DNA of 37,302 bases from Actinobacteria bacterium UBA3028 (GTDB lineage: Bacteria; Actinomycetota; Actinomycetes; Nanopelagicales; Nanopelagicaceae), in contig DFDL01000046.1 of the NCBI GenBank assembly GCA_002367715.1, forward strand, positions 5,290 through 42,591, written 5' to 3'. Below, piece after piece: positions 1-7,168 of the stretch. The first letter of the stretch is position 1. Each line of letters begins with the position of its first letter. Below the pieces are notes generated by a model that searched no databases, was not told where the DNA came from, and was given only the letters and a program-made list of their open reading frames with translations. Position numbers and translations under genes: made by a program.

Positions 1-20
1 TTCAAGTCCCCTCTCGGACA
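1..20 (+). tRNA. 3' end of a tRNA gene, probably tRNA-Leu (truncated by window edge)
   Basis: The first seven bases read as a T-loop (TTCAAGT). They are followed by a T-stem 3' strand (CCCCT), an acceptor 3' strand (CTCGGAC) and a discriminator A at position 20. No CCA is encoded. The implied acceptor 5' strand GTCCGAG resembles actinobacterial tRNA-Leu genes. The isotype is a guess because the anticodon lies outside the window. Confidence 0.65.
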
Positions 21-34
21 CGCAACATCGTTAA

Positions 35-92
35 ATACGAGCCGTATCTTGGCGAACTACCTATGATTCGATTTCGTAATTGGTAAATCGAA
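35..92 (+). promoter_or_regulatory. tRNA/adh intergenic region: candidate -10 box and 8-bp inverted repeat
   Basis: After the tRNA end there is a small hairpin (35-47, ATACG/CGTAT, loop of 3) with no T-run. A TATGAT box at 62-67 is one mismatch from the consensus -10. Overlapping its end is a perfect inverted repeat, TTCGATTT (67-74) and AAATCGAA (85-92), separated by 10 bases. Lying just downstream of the -10, it could be a repressor operator or an mRNA hairpin. I see no convincing -35. Function is inferred. Confidence 0.35.
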
Positions 93-119
93 GATAGAAA
101 TGAACTACAGAGGAGAATC

Positions 120-1160
120 ATGCAGGCAAAAGGTTACGCCGTCCCACAAGCTTCTAAGCCACTAGAACCATTTACCTTTGAACGTCGCGATCTGAAACCT
201 GGCGACGTGCAGTTAGATATTGCCTATGCCGGTATCTGTCACTCAGATATTCATCAAGCGCGTGAAGAGTGGGGTCCAGCGATCTTCCCAATGGTTCCAG
301 GTCATGAGATTGCAGGCGTAGTAACAGCCATTGGCTCTTCAGTTACCAAGTTCAAAGTCGGAGATCGAATTGGAGTTGGCGTATTTATTGATTCATGTCG
401 TAAGTGCAGCTCCTGTAAGGCTGGACTTGAACAATATTGCGTAGAGGGAATGACTGGGACTTATAACGGCTATGAAAGAGATGGCAAGACAGTTGCCCAA
501 GGTGGTTATTCAAATGTTTTTGTAGTCGATCAGGATTACGCAATAAAGATTCCAGATAATCTTGAGATGTCCGGAGTTGCCCCACTTCTATGTGCCGGAA
601 TCACACTTTATTCACCGCTTAAAAATTGGGGTGCAACTAAAGGAAAGAAAGTTGGAATAATTGGCCTTGGCGGACTAGGCCATATGGGTCTCAAATTTTC
701 CGCAGCGCTAGGTGCTCACACAACTGTTTTTTCCCACTCTCCAAATAAAGAGAGTGATGCAAGAGCGATGGGCGCAGATGATTTTATCGTCACCAAAGAT
801 GTTAAAGATCTAGCAAAGCTACCTAAGGATTTTGACTTAATCCTAAATACGGTGTCAGCCGACATGGATCTCACTCCATTTCTTGAACTGTTAAAACTTG
901 ATGGAACTCTGGTTTTAATCGGTCTACCTGGAAAGCCTTATGAAATCAGCACACCTACTCTCCTAGCCCAACGTAGATCTTTGGCAGGATCGATGATTGG
1001 TGGAATAGCACAGACCCAGGAGATGTTAAATTTCTGTGGTGAACATAACATCCTGAGTGATGTTGAAGTTATTGATCCCGAATATATAAACACCGCCTAC
1101 GAGCGAACAGTCAAGAGTGATGTGAAATATCGTTTTGTTATCGATGCCAAGAAGTTCTAA
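120..1160 (+). CDS. adhC: Zinc-dependent NADP(H) alcohol dehydrogenase, AdhC/YahK (CAD) type
   Basis: A 346-residue medium-chain zinc alcohol dehydrogenase, the same length as mycobacterial AdhC. Family members interconvert aldehydes and primary alcohols with NADP(H), often acting as aldehyde reductases. Visible features: catalytic-zinc ligands C40 and H62-E63 (GICHSD, GHE) with C158 in LLCAGIT, structural-zinc cysteines C93, C96, C99 and C107, and the Rossmann motif GLGGLG at 182-187. The C-terminal GGIAQTQEMLNFC and KYRFVID stretches are typical of this subgroup. The ATG has a strong AGAGGAG ribosome site at 109-115, unlike many genes here. It follows a tRNA gene and converges on the DUF554 gene with a 3-nt gap. 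The physiological substrate cannot be read from sequence. Confidence 0.9.
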   Translation: MQAKGYAVPQASKPLEPFTFERRDLKPGDVQLDIAYAGICHSDIHQAREEWGPAIFPMVPGHEIAGVVTAIGSSVTKFKVGDRIGVGVFIDSCRKCSSCKAGLEQYCVEGMTGTYNGYERDGKTVAQGGYSNVFVVDQDYAIKIPDNLEMSGVAPLLCAGITLYSPLKNWGATKGKKVGIIGLGGLGHMGLKFSAALGAHTTVFSHSPNKESDARAMGADDFIVTKDVKDLAKLPKDFDLILNTVSADMDLTPFLELLKLDGTLVLIGLPGKPYEISTPTLLAQRRSLAGSMIGGIAQTQEMLNFCGEHNILSDVEVIDPEYINTAYERTVKSDVKYRFVIDAKKF

Positions 1161-1163
1161 TTT

Positions 1164-1898
1164 CTAAGTAAATGCATTAACCAATCCTGCTATTGCCGGT
1201 GCTAGAAAAAGTGCCGGCAACAAATTGCCTACCGGTATCTGCTTTATCTGCAGCATGCGAAGGGCAATTCCTAGTAGAAGAATTCCGCCCGTTGCTGTCA
1301 TTGCAAGAATTTGGTATTCCGGAAGTACCGCCCCCAGAGTAAAACCGATTCCTGTCCATCCAAATTGATAGATACCGACCGGCAGCGCCGATACCGCTAC
1401 ACCCCAACCCATTGAGGCCGCAAAGGCAATTGACGTCACCCCGTCTAGAACACTTTTTAAAACCAATTGATCAATCCCAGTTCCCATCCCATCGCTTACC
1501 GAACCCAAAATTGCCAATGGGCCAATTACGAAGAGCAATGATGCTGATACAAAACCATCAACAAAGGGAGAAGAGCCTTGAGGATCGAATCTCCTCTTTA
1601 ACTTTGAGCCGAAAATTTCCAATTTTTTTTCGATTCCCAGAGCGTTGCCGATAAGTGCTCCCAAGAGAAGTGCGATCAGGATGGTAAGTAGGGTCCAGCC
1701 TTTAGGAAGCGAGGCTACAAGTTCCTCGTTCCACAATTTTGAGATTGAATCAGCGGCAGCTAGAAGAGTTACGAAACCAAGGGCGGTAGTTATAAGATTG
1801 CGGGCATCTTCTCGAAATCTTGATCCGGCTACGATTCCCAGCAGAGAGCCAAAAAGAATCGCCAAAACATTTATCACAGTGCCGAGGCCGATAAACAT
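1164..1898 (-). CDS. DUF554 family membrane protein (YdfK/YqgA-like)
   Basis: A 244-residue, very hydrophobic protein matching the DUF554 family in its N-terminal region (GTVINVLAILFGSLLG) and glycine-rich helices throughout. Five to seven membrane spans can be seen, with a short charged cytoplasmic stretch near residues 92-108 (KKLEIFGSKLKRRFDP). The family has no firm biochemical role, and I do not assign one. The ATG is preceded by a strong GGAGGAG at 1904-1910 with 5-nt spacing. It is divergent from the YczE-like gene, and a TAGTTT box on this strand (1922-1927) overlaps that gene's own -10, so the two promoters may interfere. Confidence 0.8.
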   Translation of the reverse strand: MFIGLGTVINVLAILFGSLLGIVAGSRFREDARNLITTALGFVTLLAAADSISKLWNEELVASLPKGWTLLTILIALLLGALIGNALGIEKKLEIFGSKLKRRFDPQGSSPFVDGFVSASLLFVIGPLAILGSVSDGMGTGIDQLVLKSVLDGVTSIAFAASMGWGVAVSALPVGIYQFGWTGIGFTLGAVLPEYQILAMTATGGILLLGIALRMLQIKQIPVGNLLPALFLAPAIAGLVNAFT

Positions 1899-1920
1899 CC
1901 ACTCTCCTCCGCTAATTCAC

Positions 1921-1926
1921 TAAACT
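1921..1926 (+). promoter_or_regulatory. -10 box for leaderless transcript of the YczE-like gene
   Basis: TAAACT is followed by exactly 6 nt and then the GTG start at 1933. No Shine-Dalgarno is present. A -10 on the opposite strand for the DUF554 gene (TAGTTT, 1922-1927) overlaps it, making a face-to-face divergent promoter. Confidence 0.5.
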
Positions 1927-1932
1927 ATCCGA

Positions 1933-2634
1933 GTGAATTCTAATGGGTATCTCCAAGCTCTTATGCACTTTATAAAGCCAGCTCGGACTATTCCTCACAC
2001 CACATGGATGGCGAAAAATCGCTGGAATATCACCTTTAAGAATCTTCCACCCTTGTTCTTTGGATTAGCAATCTTTGGTATTGGCGAGGCTCTTCTGATC
2101 GAATCTACAATCGGGAACTCACCATGGTCGGTCTTCGCGCAGGGTCTCTCATTGCGAACTCCGCTATCAATCGGAGAATCAACTGCTGTCATAAGTGTTG
2201 GAGTCTTGCTTCTCTGGTTACCACTTCGCGAACGCCCTGGATTTGGAACCATAGCCAATATTGCGATCATTGCACTCTTTGTTCAGATAGGTGTCGATCA
2301 CATTCCCACTACTGAGAATCAATTTCTGCTCCAGATCGCATATGTTTTGCTTGGTATCGCCCTTGTCGGAGCCGGCACTTCGCTGTACATCACTTGCGGT
2401 TTAGGCCCTGGCCCAAGAGATGGGCTAATGACATCACTTCACAGAAAAACTGGAATCCGAATCGCGCGCGTCCGAATCGCGATCGAAGTTACAGTGTTAA
2501 TTATTGGCGCCGCCCTAGGCGGTACGGTGGGTATTGGCACAGCTATGTTTGCACTATTTATCGGAAACTCCATTGCCACAAATCTAAATTTCGTAGCTAA
2601 GTTCTCCAGTCGATCTCGAGTAAACCCAATTTAG
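1933..2634 (+). CDS. YczE/YyaS/YitT-like integral membrane protein
   Basis: A 233-residue protein with about six membrane spans, near residues 38-58, 82-98, 104-122, 132-153, 182-200 and 202-218. The loop GLGPGPRDGLM (157-167) is the characteristic stretch of the YczE/YyaS/YitT group. The biochemical function of this group is unknown; YczE in Bacillus influences lipopeptide production. The start is GTG at 1933, chosen because a TAAACT -10 box ends 6 nt before it; ATG codons at 1963 and 2008 are alternatives. The 3' end overlaps the convergent ung gene by 38 nt. Confidence 0.75.
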   Translation: MNSNGYLQALMHFIKPARTIPHTTWMAKNRWNITFKNLPPLFFGLAIFGIGEALLIESTIGNSPWSVFAQGLSLRTPLSIGESTAVISVGVLLLWLPLRERPGFGTIANIAIIALFVQIGVDHIPTTENQFLLQIAYVLLGIALVGAGTSLYITCGLGPGPRDGLMTSLHRKTGIRIARVRIAIEVTVLIIGAALGGTVGIGTAMFALFIGNSIATNLNFVAKFSSRSRVNPI

Positions 2635-3229
2635 TCAATCTCGCATTAACTTCGCTAAATGGCTTAGAACCAAAGAAACCGCGGTAGGCCGAAAGTGGAC
2701 TTGGATGAACTCCTTCAACCACTAAATCTGGATTCACTAACATAGAAAGTTCCCGAGCCTGATTACCCCAGAGAACAAATACCACCTCTCGCGTAGCCAA
2801 ATACCTAATTACTAACTCTGTGAACTCCTGCCATCCGGATTCTCTATGGGCATTTGATCTTCCTGGCACAGTCGTTAGCGTTCGATTCAATAGCATCACT
2901 CCCTGGCTCTGCCAACTTGTTAAATCACCACTGGTATTCGCGCATCCAATATCACTTTTAATCTCCTTAAAAATATTTCGAAGACTCGCTGGAAGAACCG
3001 CTCTTGCAGACGGAATGCTAAAAGCTAAACCCATGGCATCCTGGCTATTTGGGTAAGGATCTTGCCCAACAATGCAGACTTTTATCTCCGAAATGGGCGT
3101 GGTAAATGCCCGAAAAACATCTTCAATTTCTGGTATGAAACCTTGACCAACCTGAATTCTTTCCAAAAGTGCTTGAGCTTCGGGCAGCGCCTGGCACCAT
3201 TGTGATGGCAGATGCTCGAAAAAATTCAC
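2597..3229 (-). CDS. ung: Uracil-DNA glycosylase (family 1)
   Basis: A 210-residue family-1 UDG that excises uracil from DNA at the start of base-excision repair. The water-activating motif GQDPYP has its catalytic Asp at residue 57. The downstream motif HPSPLSA (DNA intercalation loop with catalytic His) is intact, followed by RGFFGSKPF. The length is slightly shorter than the roughly 220-230 residues typical of bacteria. The GTG start lies 2 nt after the stop codon of the ABC ATPase, so it is probably translationally coupled to that gene. Its 3' end overlaps the YczE-like gene tail to tail by 38 nt. Confidence 0.95.
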   Translation of the reverse strand: MNFFEHLPSQWCQALPEAQALLERIQVGQGFIPEIEDVFRAFTTPISEIKVCIVGQDPYPNSQDAMGLAFSIPSARAVLPASLRNIFKEIKSDIGCANTSGDLTSWQSQGVMLLNRTLTTVPGRSNAHRESGWQEFTELVIRYLATREVVFVLWGNQARELSMLVNPDLVVEGVHPSPLSAYRGFFGSKPFSEVNARLTKLGLLEIDWRT

Positions 3230-3231
3230 AT

Positions 3232-4011
3232 CTATGCGCTAGCGGTGAAGCGATTATTTGTTCTCGTAACAGTAATCTCAATATCGTAGCCACGCGTTAA
3301 ATTCTCCGAAGTAATAACCTCTGCGATCGGCCCACTTGCAACAATCGATCCTCCCTTTAAGAGAAGCCCATGTGTAGAACCCGCAGGAATTTCTTCAATA
3401 TGGTGGGTAATTATTACTGTCGAGGGCGCAAGTGGGTCCAGCGCCAAATTATCAAATCGGCGTAGCAAATCTTCTCGACCCCCTAAATCTAAACCTGAGG
3501 CTGGTTCATCCAATAAAAGTAACTCAGGATCTGCCATCAGCGCCCTGGCTATCAGTGTTCGTTTCTTCTCACCTTCACTTAACGTTGCGAATTTACGTTC
3601 TGCTAACTCGCGAACCCCGATAGTTGTCAACAATCCTTGTGCTCGGGATTCATCCCAAAGTTCATAACTCTCTTGCCAGCGACCCAAGACTGCATAAGCG
3701 GCAGTGAGTACAACATCAATTACCTTCTCATCCTCCGGAAATTGTGGAACCAAAGTGGAGCCCATAAAACCGATCCGAGTTCGCAATTCAAAGACATCGA
3801 CAGCACCTAACCGCTCACCAAGTATCGAGACCGAACCGGTCGTTGGGTGAATCTGAGTAGAGCACAGACCAAATAGCGTCGATTTACCTGCACCATTTGG
3901 GCCAAGAATTACCCAACGCTCGCTCTCATTTACCTGCCAACTTATGGGTCCTAAGATAGTTTTTCCGTCACGAACTACGGTGGCGTTCTCAACTTTAAGA
4001 ACTGGAATCAC
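3232..4011 (-). CDS. ABC transporter ATP-binding protein (stand-alone)
   Basis: A 259-residue ABC ATPase. Walker A is GPNGAGKST at 37-45, the signature is TLSEGEKKR, and Walker B is LLLLDEP followed by ASGLD and the switch His in IITHH. No permease or binding protein is encoded nearby, so the transported substrate is unknown. Similar single ATPases sit beside serB in other actinobacteria as far as I recall. The GTG start (GTG ATT CCA) has a TATCTT box 7 nt upstream and no Shine-Dalgarno, consistent with a leaderless transcript. The promoter faces away from serB, and ung follows 2 nt downstream. Confidence 0.85.
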   Translation of the reverse strand: MIPVLKVENATVVRDGKTILGPISWQVNESERWVILGPNGAGKSTLFGLCSTQIHPTTGSVSILGERLGAVDVFELRTRIGFMGSTLVPQFPEDEKVIDVVLTAAYAVLGRWQESYELWDESRAQGLLTTIGVRELAERKFATLSEGEKKRTLIARALMADPELLLLDEPASGLDLGGREDLLRRFDNLALDPLAPSTVIITHHIEEIPAGSTHGLLLKGGSIVASGPIAEVITSENLTRGYDIEITVTRTNNRFTASA

Positions 4012-4018
4012 AGGCGTA

Positions 4019-4024
4019 AAGATA
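4019..4024 (-). promoter_or_regulatory. -10 box for the ABC ATPase-ung transcript
   Basis: On the minus strand TATCTT is followed by 7 nt and the GTG start at 4011, so transcription would begin at or next to the start codon. Confidence 0.45.
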
Positions 4025-4058
4025 CCTGTATCCCACGCAAGTTATCGGTAGAAACCGC

Positions 4059-4064
4059 TAATCT
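4059..4064 (+). promoter_or_regulatory. -10 box for leaderless serB
   Basis: TAATCT is followed by exactly 6 nt and the GTG start at 4071. The identical hexamer and spacing occur before bldD. No -35 or Shine-Dalgarno is evident. Confidence 0.5.
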
Positions 4065-4070
4065 AGGTAA

Positions 4071-5270
4071 GTGAGCCAGAATAAATCTCGTTATAACGGT
4101 CTGATCTTAATTTCAGGCGTCGATGCCCCCGGCGTTACGCAGGCTCTCTTCAACGCCCTGCAAGAATTTTCGGTAGAGGTACTCGATATCGAGCAAGTTG
4201 TGATCCGCGGTCGTCTAATCCTCACAACTCTGATTTCATTAGATCCAGCACATGCAAGTGCAATTGAGAAAGATCTCTTCGCTGCCATTGCACCTCTAGG
4301 GCTAGATCTGGCCTTGGATTTTACGGAAGAAAATAGCAAAGAGAGTAGCTCCTCGAACTTACATTTAGTCGCCCTTTCACAAGAGCTGCGACCATCAGGT
4401 ATTGCGGCCCTAGCAGCAAAAATATCTGATCAAGGTGGAAACATTGATCGGATTCGACGCACCGCCTCTTACCCATTAACGGCTATCGAATTTGAGATAA
4501 CACTCAATTTGAGTGAAAGCACGCTAAAGACTATTCAGCGTGAATTAGCAGAGATTGCACGTGAGCATGGAATTGATATCGCTGTCGAGAGCAGTGGTTT
4601 GACCCGCCGGGCCAAGCGAATTGTTCTCCTTGATATGGACTCAACTCTCATTAAGCAAGAGGTCATTGATCTAATTGCCCAGAAGCATCATGTTGGCCCA
4701 CAAGTTGCTGAGATTACAGAACAGGCGATGCGTGGTGAATTGGATTTTACTGCCTCACTACAAGCGCGAGTGCAACTCCTATCTGGCGCAGATATCTCCC
4801 TCTTGGATCAGGTAAAGAATGAAATCACCTTAACTCCTGGCGCCAGAACACTAATTCGCACACTACATAAGCTCGGTCATAAGGTGGGAGTAGTCTCTGG
4901 TGGATTCCTAGATGTGATTGAACCTCTACTGCAGGAATTGGAGATCGACTTTTACCGCGCCAATAAGTTGGAGATAATCGATGGAAAAATCACTGGACGT
5001 TTAGAAGGTCAGATAATAGATCGAAAGGCCAAAGCTCAATCTTTAATTGACTTCGCGGCTATTGAAGGAGTAACACTTGCCCAGACCATAGCTATCGGAG
5101 ATGGCGCTAACGATCTAGGCATGATTGAGATCGCTGGTCTAGGAATCGCTTTCAATGCCAAACCAGCTGTTCGCGCGGCGGCAACAAGTTCGATTACCTC
5201 ACCATATCTAGATTCAGTTCTTTATTTGATGGGCATAACGCGAGATGAGATTGATAGCGCAGATAACTAA
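4071..5270 (+). CDS. serB: Phosphoserine phosphatase with N-terminal ACT domains
   Basis: A 399-residue SerB, the last step of L-serine synthesis (phosphoserine to serine). Residues about 10-85 and 98-175 form two ACT-like regulatory domains, as in mycobacterial SerB2. The HAD phosphatase domain follows: motif I DMDSTLI (nucleophile D188, acid D190), motif II in VVSGGF, and motif IV GDGANDLGM. The two-ACT layout suggests amino-acid feedback, which is known for the family but not shown here. The GTG start is supported by the -10 box 6 nt upstream. The gene converges on hisG with a 7-nt gap and no terminator. Confidence 0.95.
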   Translation: MSQNKSRYNGLILISGVDAPGVTQALFNALQEFSVEVLDIEQVVIRGRLILTTLISLDPAHASAIEKDLFAAIAPLGLDLALDFTEENSKESSSSNLHLVALSQELRPSGIAALAAKISDQGGNIDRIRRTASYPLTAIEFEITLNLSESTLKTIQRELAEIAREHGIDIAVESSGLTRRAKRIVLLDMDSTLIKQEVIDLIAQKHHVGPQVAEITEQAMRGELDFTASLQARVQLLSGADISLLDQVKNEITLTPGARTLIRTLHKLGHKVGVVSGGFLDVIEPLLQELEIDFYRANKLEIIDGKITGRLEGQIIDRKAKAQSLIDFAAIEGVTLAQTIAIGDGANDLGMIEIAGLGIAFNAKPAVRAAATSSITSPYLDSVLYLMGITRDEIDSADN

Positions 5271-5277
5271 TATCTAG

Positions 5278-6126
5278 CTATAGCCGGCAAGCGTGAATAT
5301 CAGTTACCAAAATTCCTCTGGCACCAACGCTCCATAGCTCATCCATAATTCTATTTATATCCGATTTCTTAACCATTGCCCGGACCGCGCTCCAACCAGA
5401 TCTCTGTAGTGGCGAAATAGTTGGGGATTCAATTCCAGGAGTTATTGCGCAGGCCTTCTCTAGATCATCTATACTCACATCATAATCGACTAAAACATAC
5501 TGCCTAGCTATTACTACGCCATTTAGGCGGCGAATTAAAGTCGCAATTTTCTCTGAATCTTCAAACCCTGATCGCGAGATCAAGAGCGCCTCACTCTGCA
5601 AGAGAGTTTCGCCGAAGATTTTTAGACCAGCGGCACGCAGGGTGCCACCGGTCGAGACAACATCTGCAATTACATCTGCTACTCCAAGTCGAATTGCACT
5701 CTCTACGGCGCCATCTAATCGCACAATAGTTGCAGAAATACCCTTATCTTGTAGGTACTTCGCCAATAATCCAGGATAGGCAGTTGCTATTCGCTTACCC
5801 TCTAACGCCAGATCTGAACTCTCATTTGCTTGCGGACTGGCGAATCGGAAGGAGCTTTTTCCAAAATCTAGCGCCAAAATTTCTTGCGCCTTAGCGCCTG
5901 AATCAATCAAAAGATCCCGACCTGTTATACCGGCCTCAAGTTCACCACTTCCCACATAGATTGCGATATCGCGTGGGCGCAGATAATAAAACTCAACGTC
6001 ATTATCCGGATCTATAAACACAAGGTCTCGAACATCACCACGCTGTCGATAGCCAGCCTCTTTTAGCATCTGAATCGAGCTCTCTGAAAGAGAGCCCTTA
6101 TTTGGCACTGCAATCCGAAGTGTCAC
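5278..6126 (-). CDS. hisG: ATP phosphoribosyltransferase, long form
   Basis: A 282-residue HisG_L, which condenses ATP and PRPP in the first and feedback-controlled step of histidine synthesis. It begins RIAVPNKGSL and keeps the PRPP-binding region (DVVSTGGTLRAAG). The C-terminal roughly 75 residues form the ACT-like histidine-binding domain of the long form, so no HisZ partner is needed. It lies 12 nt downstream of hisE, an arrangement usual in actinobacteria, and is the last gene of the long minus-strand run. Other his genes are not in the window. Confidence 0.96.
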   Translation of the reverse strand: MTLRIAVPNKGSLSESSIQMLKEAGYRQRGDVRDLVFIDPDNDVEFYYLRPRDIAIYVGSGELEAGITGRDLLIDSGAKAQEILALDFGKSSFRFASPQANESSDLALEGKRIATAYPGLLAKYLQDKGISATIVRLDGAVESAIRLGVADVIADVVSTGGTLRAAGLKIFGETLLQSEALLISRSGFEDSEKIATLIRRLNGVVIARQYVLVDYDVSIDDLEKACAITPGIESPTISPLQRSGWSAVRAMVKKSDINRIMDELWSVGARGILVTDIHACRL

Positions 6127-6138
6127 AAAATTTCCTAA

Positions 6139-6402
6139 CTATAATTTAGAATTGATATCGGATAATTTAATACTCTTGGCAATCATCAGAACTTGTACGT
6201 GATAGAGCAATTGGCTAATTTCCAGAGCTAGAGCGCTATCGCTCTCATGTTCGGCCGCCATCCAGACCTCGGAAGCCTCTTCAACAATTTTTTTGCCGAT
6301 TGCGTGGACCCCAGCATCGAGAAGCTTTATAGTCCCAGAGCCTTCTGGCCTAGCCCTGGATATCTCAGATAGTTCATCGAACAACTCTTCAAAAGTTTTC
6401 AT
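6139..6402 (-). CDS. hisE: Phosphoribosyl-ATP pyrophosphatase
   Basis: An 87-residue stand-alone HisE (MazG-like all-alpha fold) that hydrolyses phosphoribosyl-ATP, the second step of histidine synthesis. The metal-binding acidic helix is visible as KKIVEEASEVWMAAEHE, and the C-terminal part LLYHVQVLM is typical. The ATG is preceded by TAAAAT ending 6 nt upstream, with no Shine-Dalgarno. This suggests hisEG has its own leaderless promoter even though it lies downstream of rpe in the same direction. Confidence 0.95.
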   Translation of the reverse strand: MKTFEELFDELSEISRARPEGSGTIKLLDAGVHAIGKKIVEEASEVWMAAEHESDSALALEISQLLYHVQVLMIAKSIKLSDINSKL

Positions 6403-6408
6403 AAGCGA

Positions 6409-6414
6409 ATTTTA
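6409..6414 (-). promoter_or_regulatory. -10 box for leaderless hisE-hisG transcript
   Basis: TAAAAT (one mismatch from consensus) is followed by exactly 6 nt and the hisE ATG. It lies in the 70-nt gap between rpe and hisE. A weak TTGGCG upstream has only a 14-nt spacer, so I do not call a -35. Confidence 0.55.
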
Positions 6415-6472
6415 ACCCAGATTGATAGCGCCAAGTGCGCCTATTAACCTCTATCAAAATCGAGTAAATTTC

Positions 6473-7129
6473 TTAGACCTCGGCGGCGGCTCGTAGTTTC
6501 AAAACCATCTCCCCTGGATTAGAAGCGCTAAATACCGCGCTACCTGCGACAAAGGTATCTGCGCCTGCTTTGCTGGCTGTTGCGATGGTCTCAATGTTGA
6601 TTCCGCCATCGACCTGCAACCAGATTCGCCCTAGATGGTGCTCGTCAATCTCTCGTCTAGCCTCCTCCACCTTACCCATCATATTTCTCATGAAACTCTG
6701 GCCACCAAATCCAGGTTCGACAGTCATAACAAGAACCATATCGAGTGATTCCAGGTACGGTGCAATCTGTGCAAATGCGGTATCTGGTTTTAGTGCAATT
6801 CCAACCCGTGCGCCCGCTTCTCTTATTCGTTCAATAGTTTCTTGCGGCTTAGAGCTAGCCTCGAGATGAAAGGTTACGCCCATCGCTCCTGCCTCTGCGT
6901 ATTTCGCAGCATCCTGATCTGGATTTGAGATCATCAGATGTACATCCACCGGCAGCGCCGAACTCGAAATTATATTTTTTGCCTCATCAAAGGCGAAGGT
7001 GCTATTTGGGACAAAAATTCCATCCATGATATCTAAGTGGAGTAGATCAGCCTGTTCACTAACTTTCGCAATTTCGCTCTGCAGTTTTGAATGGTCTGCG
7101 TTCAGGATACTAGGACAGATGCGCTTCAA
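6473..7129 (-). CDS. rpe: Ribulose-phosphate 3-epimerase
   Basis: A TIM-barrel epimerase interconverting ribulose 5-phosphate and xylulose 5-phosphate in the pentose phosphate pathway. Motifs: CPSILNAD at the N-terminus, LHLDIMDGIFVPN (metal His/Asp), VHLMI, MTVEPGFGGQ and QVDGGIN. I place the start at TTG (7129), giving MKRICPSIL as in the family. It is preceded by a G-rich GGGGGGAG, and a TATTAT box (7155-7160) would start transcription near 7148. A GTG at 7150 would add seven residues with no family similarity. The gene is downstream of rsmB in the same direction. Confidence 0.93.
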   Translation of the reverse strand: MKRICPSILNADHSKLQSEIAKVSEQADLLHLDIMDGIFVPNSTFAFDEAKNIISSSALPVDVHLMISNPDQDAAKYAEAGAMGVTFHLEASSKPQETIERIREAGARVGIALKPDTAFAQIAPYLESLDMVLVMTVEPGFGGQSFMRNMMGKVEEARREIDEHHLGRIWLQVDGGINIETIATASKAGADTFVAGSAVFSASNPGEMVLKLRAAAEV

Positions 7130-7154
7130 TTGCTCCCCCCATCTCTCCACGCCA

Positions 7155-7160
7155 ATAATA
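7155..7160 (-). promoter_or_regulatory. Candidate -10 box for rpe
   Basis: TATTAT on the minus strand lies in the gap between rsmB and rpe. A start site about 7 nt downstream would give a short leader containing the G-rich ribosome site for the TTG start at 7129. No -35 is seen. Confidence 0.35.
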
Positions 7161-7168
7161 AACTCAAC

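Noticed and set aside
35..47. Small hairpin after the tRNA end as an intrinsic terminator
   Set aside because: The stem is only 5 bp with a 3-base loop, and no T-run follows.
1..120. tRNA end as an attachment site of an integrated element
   Set aside because: No integrase, direct repeat of the tRNA 3' end or foreign-looking genes are seen nearby; the genes are housekeeping.
7135..7140. Run of six C as a phase-variation tract
   Set aside because: A 6-base homopolymer is short for slippage, and on the coding strand it forms the G-rich ribosome site for rpe.
7130..7150. GTG start for rpe at 7150
   Set aside because: The extra residues lack similarity, and the -10 box is only 4 nt away. The TTG at 7129 gives the family's usual N-terminus.
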